This document shows, piece by piece, positions 58,458-64,000 of a stretch of DNA of 64,000 bases. The notes under the pieces were generated by a model, which saw only the letters and a program-made list of their open reading frames with translations, ran no database searches and was not told the DNA's origin. How positions within the stretch are numbered: the first letter of the stretch is position 1; each line of letters begins with the position of its first letter. This DNA comes from Hygrocybe punicea (taxonomy: Eukaryota; Basidiomycota; Agaricomycetes; Agaricales; Hygrophoraceae): the NCBI GenBank assembly GCA_963556145.1, contig OY744466.1, positions 620,001 to 684,000 of the forward strand, given 5' to 3'. Both the position numbers and the translations under genes were made by a program.

Positions 58458-59858
58458 GGCCCACAGGGTGATCTGTTTGGCCCTGCTCCTGGTCGTGTTC
58501 CTGCTCCTGGTTGTGGTCGCATCAGTTCTCGTTCTGCTTCGCCTAATGTTTGTTCACATGCCTCTATGTGTAATCAGGCACCCGGTCGTGCCCCTGCTTT
58601 TCCTCCCGCTACTGGTCATGCTCCTGCTCCTGCTCCTGCTCATGGTCATGCTCCTGCCCCTGGCCATGCTCATGCTCCTGCTCCTGGTGGTCGTGCTCCT
58701 GCTCCTGGTCATGGTCGCATCAGTTCTTGTTCTGCTTCGCCTAATGTTTGTTCACATACCTCTTCGCATAATCCTGGTTGTGCTCCTGCTACTGCTCCTG
58801 GTCATGGTTGTATCAGTTCTTGTTCTGCTTCCCCCAGAAACTACAACACTACTTACATACAAGGCCCATCGGATTCCACTGGGCTTCTTAATCGCATTGC
58901 AATTACAGTCGATAACTTGAGGGAGCACATTGATGCAATTGAAGATTCACATGAAAATCGCAATGAAACCAATGATCGACCTTGCAGGGGAGGGTTTGCG
59001 GCCAGAGGCGCATCTACAAGGGCCAAGAGGTCAGCTATTAGGTGTGGACCCAGATGAACTGAGGAATCTTCTGAAGACGAAGTGCCAGAATGCGAGCCTC
59101 AGGAAGACCTTGGACAGCCAAAGTGCACCCTGTCGGCCAATGCTGTCAAGGTCAAGAAGATGTTACAGATATGTACCAATCTCCTTAAATCAGAACGCAA
59201 ATTTACTTTTTTTGCACAGTCGCGTCACTGCAAAGTTCCATGCCCTTTGTGGGGTCATGAAGAAGTCAACACCATGGCCCATTGATCCTACTATTGAACA
59301 CAAAAATCCAGCTACTGATGAAGTGTACTGGACTCCATGGTTTGAGCACACGGTGATGTACGAAGACAATGTCGCTCTATTTGAAGCAGTCACGTCATCT
59401 GTCATGGTAGACTTAGGGGTAAGTAATCTAAATCATACTAGTTCTATGACTTATCGCTAATTCCCTATTCCAGGAAATGGAATCACACCCGGTTTTGCTT
59501 TCCAATGGAAAGTACCATTGGAACCGGGAGACACTATCTGATATGGCAAAAGACTCCTTCCGGGGGTTCAAGGAGGCCTATAAGGGCCAAGTTGATGACA
59601 TAAAATGAGCAAAACTGCAAGTAAACAAGCAAACAAACCGTCGGGCTGCACGGTGTAAAGAGGTGAGCGAATTGTAAAAATATTAATTATCGCTTACCAA
59701 TGCTGCAACAGAAAGTTAACCATCTGTTGAAGGCTGTCCCTGACTATATTGAGAAACACAGCTGGGACCCATCGGCAGCAGTGGATGAGGCCAGATTGAG
59801 CAGCTGTGAGGGGGGTGATGAGAGTAGAGGGAAGGAGATAAGCAAAGGGACTTAGCGC
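58458..59858 (+). pseudogene. Agaricomycete multicopy protein of unknown function, decayed
   Basis: A low-complexity Pro/Ala/Gly/His start (about 58566-58830, GHAPAPAPAHGHAPAPG) is followed by LLNRIAITVDNLREHIDAIE. After TGA at 59055 the same frame runs EESSEDEVPECEPQED. It shifts to AKFHALCGVMKKSTPW and DEVYWTPWFEHTVMYEDNVA. An intron at 59419-59474 (GTAAGT..CAG) joins EMESHPVLLSNGKYHWNRET. TGA at 59606 (VDDIK*AKLQ) and a final piece VNHLLKAVPDYIEKHSWDPS follow. The style is familiar from abundant Agaricomycete hypothetical proteins; I assign no function. Confidence 0.5.
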
Positions 59859-59859
59859 T

Positions 59860-60300
59860 GTGCATTGATATTAATATTTGTTTATGAACTCCCTGAGTCC
59901 GGTTGTATATGTCCCTGGTGGACTAGGTACAAAGAGGTAAGAAATAACTGAGGAATTGGGCTTACAAAGAGAGCAGGAAACTCATGGTCCACTGAGGTCT
60001 AGGTAATAGGTTCCGCCATGTACCTGGCTAGCTATAATAAGCCAGGCTGGTTGCAGATAGGGGAACAGAAATCTAGCATAAATAGAGAGACCGTGAGCTA
60101 GATTGGAAATGCTTGCCTACATGTACCAGGTTGTAATACAGCAAGCTCTCCCATTGAGAGGTTCAACGATCGAAGAGTAGATGAATACAGTGCATGTGAT
60201 CGAGATCACGGTTTGTTAACTCATTGTGATTGTACAAATAGTGTCAAATATGTGTATAATCTAATCTAGCTGACGTCCCACTACAACGTGGCTAAACGTA
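59860..60300. other. Possible solo LTR
   Basis: The block abuts the end of the coding relic and contains AATCTAATCTAGC (60257-60270), also present in the copia LTR (7027-7050), along with TATAATAAGC and CATAAATAGAG. The shared motif and the promoter-like layout suggest a decayed LTR of a copia relative. No terminal repeat or target duplication was found. Confidence 0.3.
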
Positions 60301-60369
60301 GTGATTGTTGCAATGGCTAAGCCATGGCTAACTGTCCAAAAAAGGAAATTTGTCAGGTGACCCAGGTGG

Positions 60370-60800
60370 GCCAGTTCATTATTTGTATTTACCATTTCAT
60401 TTATTGCTCACCCCTACAAAGTACCAGTGAGCATTCCTCAAACTCATGGTTCACCTGTACAAAGTACTAGCAAACTTTTATCTTGGCTCAGCCACACCCT
60501 AACCTCTTGGCTCAGAGACTCCTGCATTCCATTGTTGTTCATCTTGGCTCAGATGCACCCTAACTTCTTGGCCTCCCAGACTCCTTCATTCCATTCTCAT
60601 TCACCTGTACAAAGTACAAGTGAGCTCCAGCCTCCAGGCCAATCTTGGCTCAGAGGCTCCCATCACTCTAGCCATTCTCATTCACCTGTACTGAGTATCA
60701 GTGAGCTCCACACTTCCATTGGCTTTGGCTCAGCTGCTCAGGTGCTCCCATTATTCTCATTGGCCCATACAGAGTATCAGCAAGCTCTTTGACTCTGTCT
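60370..60800. repeat. Imperfect tandem repeat of about 80-110 bp
   Basis: Units contain CACCTGTACAAAGTA(C)(C/T)AG(T/C)GAGC, then TTGGCTCAG, then CCATTCTCATT. At least four copies start near 60409, 60452, 60602 and 60683. The plus-strand open frame 60427-60792 follows the repeat and is not a convincing gene. Confidence 0.65.
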
Positions 60801-60957
60801 TTCACTGCTGATTCTTCCCTCCTTTGCATCTGTATCTGTGTGTACCTTTCTTTTGCACCTATTCTATTAACCCAAATACTGCTGTCAGATGTTGTCGACC
60901 TTTAAAACCTTCCTTCTCAACAACTTTGTAATCACCTCCCCAAATGCAGGTCCCTTA

Positions 60958-61320
60958 GCTGCCTTCCCCAGTTACCACAACTTCAACTATGATGATCCAA
61001 GGCCAGAGTGGACCTATACAATGAATTGAGCCCACAATAATCTTCCACAGCTTCCATTTGTGCCCCATTTGGTACAATGGGATCATCCACCAATACAGTG
61101 TCCAGTCTGTGATTACAAGTCACTACCTATCAAATGCAACTGTGGTGGGTTTCAATTATCAGCTGCTACCTGAGAAAAATGGCATGATCTCAAAACCTCT
61201 CTCTTTGTGGTTGCTCAGGAATTACTGGGAAAAGCCCTGGGTGCCTTTTTTCCACTTGAATACAGATATTTCTCCATTCCTCACACATATGGCTACTCTG
61301 CATTCATACACATGAACACT
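60958..61320 (+). pseudogene. Unidentified coding relic
   Basis: One frame gives YHNFNYDDPRPEWTYTMN, then LPFVPHLVQWDHPPIQCPVC, then GGFQLSAAT and FPLEYRYFSIPHTYGYSAFI, with in-frame TGA codons. The CPVCDYKSLPIKCNCGG segment suggests a metal-binding stretch. No family recognised. Confidence 0.35.
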
Positions 61321-62978
61321 CAGCCTGAAAGTGTGCCATGAAGTCCCAAGATGCTTTCATACTGTTGATGTGACCATGTTTGATGGCCATCTCATTTTTC
61401 ACAGCCAGCTATGTCCTATATGGCAATGACCCCATCTGGGTGAAGATACTCACTAGTGAAACCAAGCTCCACCCAGAGTGGAGCAACTGTGGGATTCACC
61501 AATTGCTGACTTCACCGATAGTGTTCCGAGAGTCATTGTTACATTACCACACCTTCCTTTTTTTGCCTTTTGTCTTCTTTTGGACATCGTTGTTTATTCT
61601 TGTTCTTGTTTTCTTTTTATCCATTCTTCTAGAACAATCCAAACCGACCATGGACACATCCCCACATGACCTTGCTGTACCTGAACAGTCTCCTTGCCAA
61701 TGGACATCATCACCATTGTCTTTTCCCTCACCATGATATATTGTTTACTTCATCTCACGACAAACCGATACACAATGGCTGTACTCCCAACACAGCTAAT
61801 TACCGTAATCACCATTGGCAGCATTGCCATCACTTTCCTTATCAGTTTCTACCTTGTTATGATCTATCTTTGGCATCGGCACCAAAACCCTTCAATATGT
61901 CCAACTTCCACCTCGACAATATCTCACCATGTAATGAACAATTGCCATTCCTAAATATATGGTTTCCACTTTCGTATTCCGTGCCTACCATTATCCTCCC
62001 TGATCATCCAATGACATTCCTCACATGCATACTCTGAACAATCCTTAATCACAAGACATTTCACTGTTCCTTCCAATCTGATCATCACCGAAGCACATTC
62101 TTTTGAACTTTGACCACAGACCATATGACTTCCCAATACAGTGAACTGACCCCTATTGTGTATTTTTCACATGTCATCACTTCAATGCAGTACCCAACGA
62201 CTTGTTCCCACAGCTTGTCACCTGTGCCATGACTCAAAACCTGGACCCACATTCATTTATCCTTTTCCATCTGTAACCTTGATATCTCCCACACTCATTT
62301 ACAACAATACCCTTTCTTGGAAGAATACCGACATCAGGTGGACTGCATTGTTCCACACACAGGACAAGACATTGCCCCTTGATACATCATTGACACAGAC
62401 ATCATCATCCAGCACAGCTTATGCTGTTTGCATGTCTGACCTTGACTATCCCACTGTCCTGGTTGGTTTTCCCCCAGCACATTCCTTTGTTTTATTTCAT
62501 ACCAACCTTGCCGCTATATCCACACTACCTCAAGACACTCTCTTCGCCAATCCCACACTGGACGATACCTCTCTTCAACCCAACCATGCAATGCACTTGC
62601 CAGACTGCGCACTTGCCCATTACACCAAGTGTAGACCCTGAATTGGCAATTCTGCATATCACATGATCTGATGACAAATCATTCGAGTCATCTGGACCTC
62701 CTCTGTCCCTCAATGACACCTGGGCCTCCAGTTGGACCATGAGAACATCGACATGAGGACACCTCATGTCCACCTCATGGTGAACACATGGTGTAGTTGG
62801 ACTTGCTGTAGCTTCATGGTTGGATTCCCATTTACCTCCCCTCAAGACCAGTCAGTATATCTACTGTTCTTGTTGTTGGTTCTGACTTTTTCTTCTTTTC
62901 TCTTCTTTACATTTAGTCGGGTTTTGGGGGCAGACCCCCTTGTCTTGGGTAACCCCCATGGCTTGCATGACTTTAGAC
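61321..62978. other. CT-rich degraded region, no supported gene
   Basis: Several frames of 80-160 codons are open on the plus strand (for example 62156-62641), but none has a start, a domain or a splice pattern I can defend. Confidence 0.4.
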
Positions 62979-63160
62979 TAGTGTTGCCATGGCTCGGTCT
63001 GAAACCATTAGCCATTGGAGCAGACCGATAATTAGCCGAGCCGAGCTGTTCACTCAGCTAATGGTTAAACCTCAGCTTAGCCATGGCTAGCCGTTATTAG
63101 CCGTTACCAAATATCCAAATTAGGAAATTTAGGTTTCCAGCCTGTTTGCTGGCTTCAACA
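62979..63160 (+). repeat. hAT-like terminus with TTAGCC iterations, second copy
   Basis: TAGTGTTGCCATGGCTCGGTC begins an array of TTAGCC/GGCTAA motifs. ATATCCAAATTAGGAAAT and GTTTGCTGGCTT follow, as at 12925-13130. The other end lies outside the window or is lost. Confidence 0.65.
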
Positions 63161-63182
63161 TACCCCTCTGCTGCCTCCCACA

Positions 63183-63420
63183 CCTCACGAACATGTACAG
63201 ATGCATTTCGCGAGGTTTTCAGGTGTTGATCATTGGTATGTGCACCTGTCTTTTTTCTTTTTCTTTTTGTGTATCTCCACGTAGCCTACCTATGTACATG
63301 TATATGAAAAAAATGAAATATACTACTTATATATGCACCTTCCGAGGCTCCTGTGAAAGGGCAGGTGGCCTGAACACCCTGTGAATGCCATGCACATGTC
63401 AATTTACATGGCCAGGGCAG
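63183..63420. repeat. Partial palindromic modules
   Basis: A short form, CACCTCACGAACATG then GATGCATTTCGCGAGG, is at 63183-63218. A half module with CATGCACATGTCAATTTACATGGC is near 63388-63412. Confidence 0.45.
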
Positions 63421-63512
63421 CAGGGAGAGGGGCAGACTCATCCCCAGTTGCTTCTGCCCTGTCCATCGTCATTGGCATTGCCAGCTGTCATCGTCGTTAT
63501 GGTCCTTGTGTT

Positions 63513-63570
63513 CACCTCATGAATGCCATGCATGCGTCAATTGACACGGCCATACCCATTCGCGAGGTGG
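63513..63570. repeat. Three-part palindromic module, copy 6
   Basis: CACCTCATGAATGCC, then GCATGCGTCAATTGACACGG, then CCATTCGCGAGGTGG. The CAATTG centre and the right arm are as in copy 5. From 63571 to 64000 I see no further feature; a GTCATTGTCACC-type irregular repeat lies near 63690-63740. Confidence 0.7.
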
Positions 63571-64000
63571 TGGTTGGCTCAGGGAGGCAGTGGGGCAGGG
63601 CTATGGGGAGAGGGGTGGGGACTTCTCGTCCTCATTCCCCCTCACTGTTGCCCTTGCCCAATCCACCCTGGGTTGCGGCTGTTTCCCATTGACATTGATG
63701 TCGCTGTCATTGTCACCTGCCTGGTCATAGTCATGGCTGTTAGTACAAGTCAGATAGTGATGGACTGGGCACTCACCGGTCATTGCGCTGGATCTCACCA
63801 GGGTGCATGGGCAGCCTGGTGAGGCACAGGTGCACCATCAACGCACAAGAACGGCACATAGAGTTTCAAAATGGTCACTGTCGTCATGATAGCAGTTGTT
63901 GATGTCGGTGTCATCGTCCAAGGCGACGTCACATCTTCGCTGGCATCCTCCACTGCGTGTGCAGTATACCCAAGCTTGTTCGCATGTGCACCGTTTCACC

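Noticed and set aside
1..64000. tRNA, rRNA or riboswitch genes
   Set aside because: No cloverleaf, conserved A/B box pair or rRNA core sequence was seen by eye. A covariance search would be needed to exclude a degraded tRNA.

Overview
The window reads as nuclear DNA of a filamentous basidiomycete, most likely an Agaricomycete. The evidence is protein-coding genes split by 50-70 nt GT..AG introns, a Plavaka-type (tnp2/CACTA) transposon, an Agaricomycete-style Helitron, a Git3-like 7TM receptor, and several multicopy protein families I associate with Agaricomycete genomes. There are no operons, no rRNA, and no tRNA I can support. Most of the 64 kb is transposable elements, often nested, separated by AT-rich degraded sequence. 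Only three loci look like ordinary host genes.

Layout. 1-950 is a 150-bp minisatellite. 1588-5940 holds two divergent host genes, a GPCR-like membrane protein (-) and an eight-intron protein of unknown function (+). 6010-6346 is a foldback MITE. 6789-12433 is a complete young Ty1/copia element (-) with 314-bp LTRs and a 5-bp target duplication, broken by a TA-type MITE in gag, two TGA stops and an integrase deletion. 13364-13914 is a BCS1-like AAA-ATPase pseudogene. About 15640-21445 and 34195-36985 are two opposed copies of an unassigned Agaricomycete repeat protein; the first is split by an unknown insertion that itself carries a hAT-like MITE. 21899-29071 is a complete Plavaka element with terminal inverted repeats, a transposase, two accessory genes and a nested mariner-like foldback element. 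29680-32127 is a host-type single-pass membrane protein with a Ser-Pro mucin-like domain. 37075-40764 is a hAT transposase pseudogene containing a MITE with its own 8-bp duplication.

40765-48292 is degraded AT-rich DNA with a second Helitron 3' end, an HNH-nuclease relic and unidentified coding fragments. 48293-56762 is a Helitron whose Rep-helicase frame ends in a ubiquitin-protease-like domain and is interrupted by a hAT-like MITE whose removal restores the frame exactly. 56763-64000 is repeat-rich and includes one pseudogene, a possible solo LTR, and copies of short palindromic modules.

Three signals cross element boundaries. First, at least eleven in-frame stops in five unrelated loci are TGA where CGA (Arg) would restore the frame, suggesting C-to-T decay at CpG. 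Second, a group of hAT-like non-autonomous elements shares TAGTG(T/A)TG ends and 8-bp duplications but has different subterminal iterated motifs. Third, a ~56-bp three-part palindromic module, built around a CAATTG-type centre and TCGCGA-type ends, recurs at least six times. I cannot match it to a named family.
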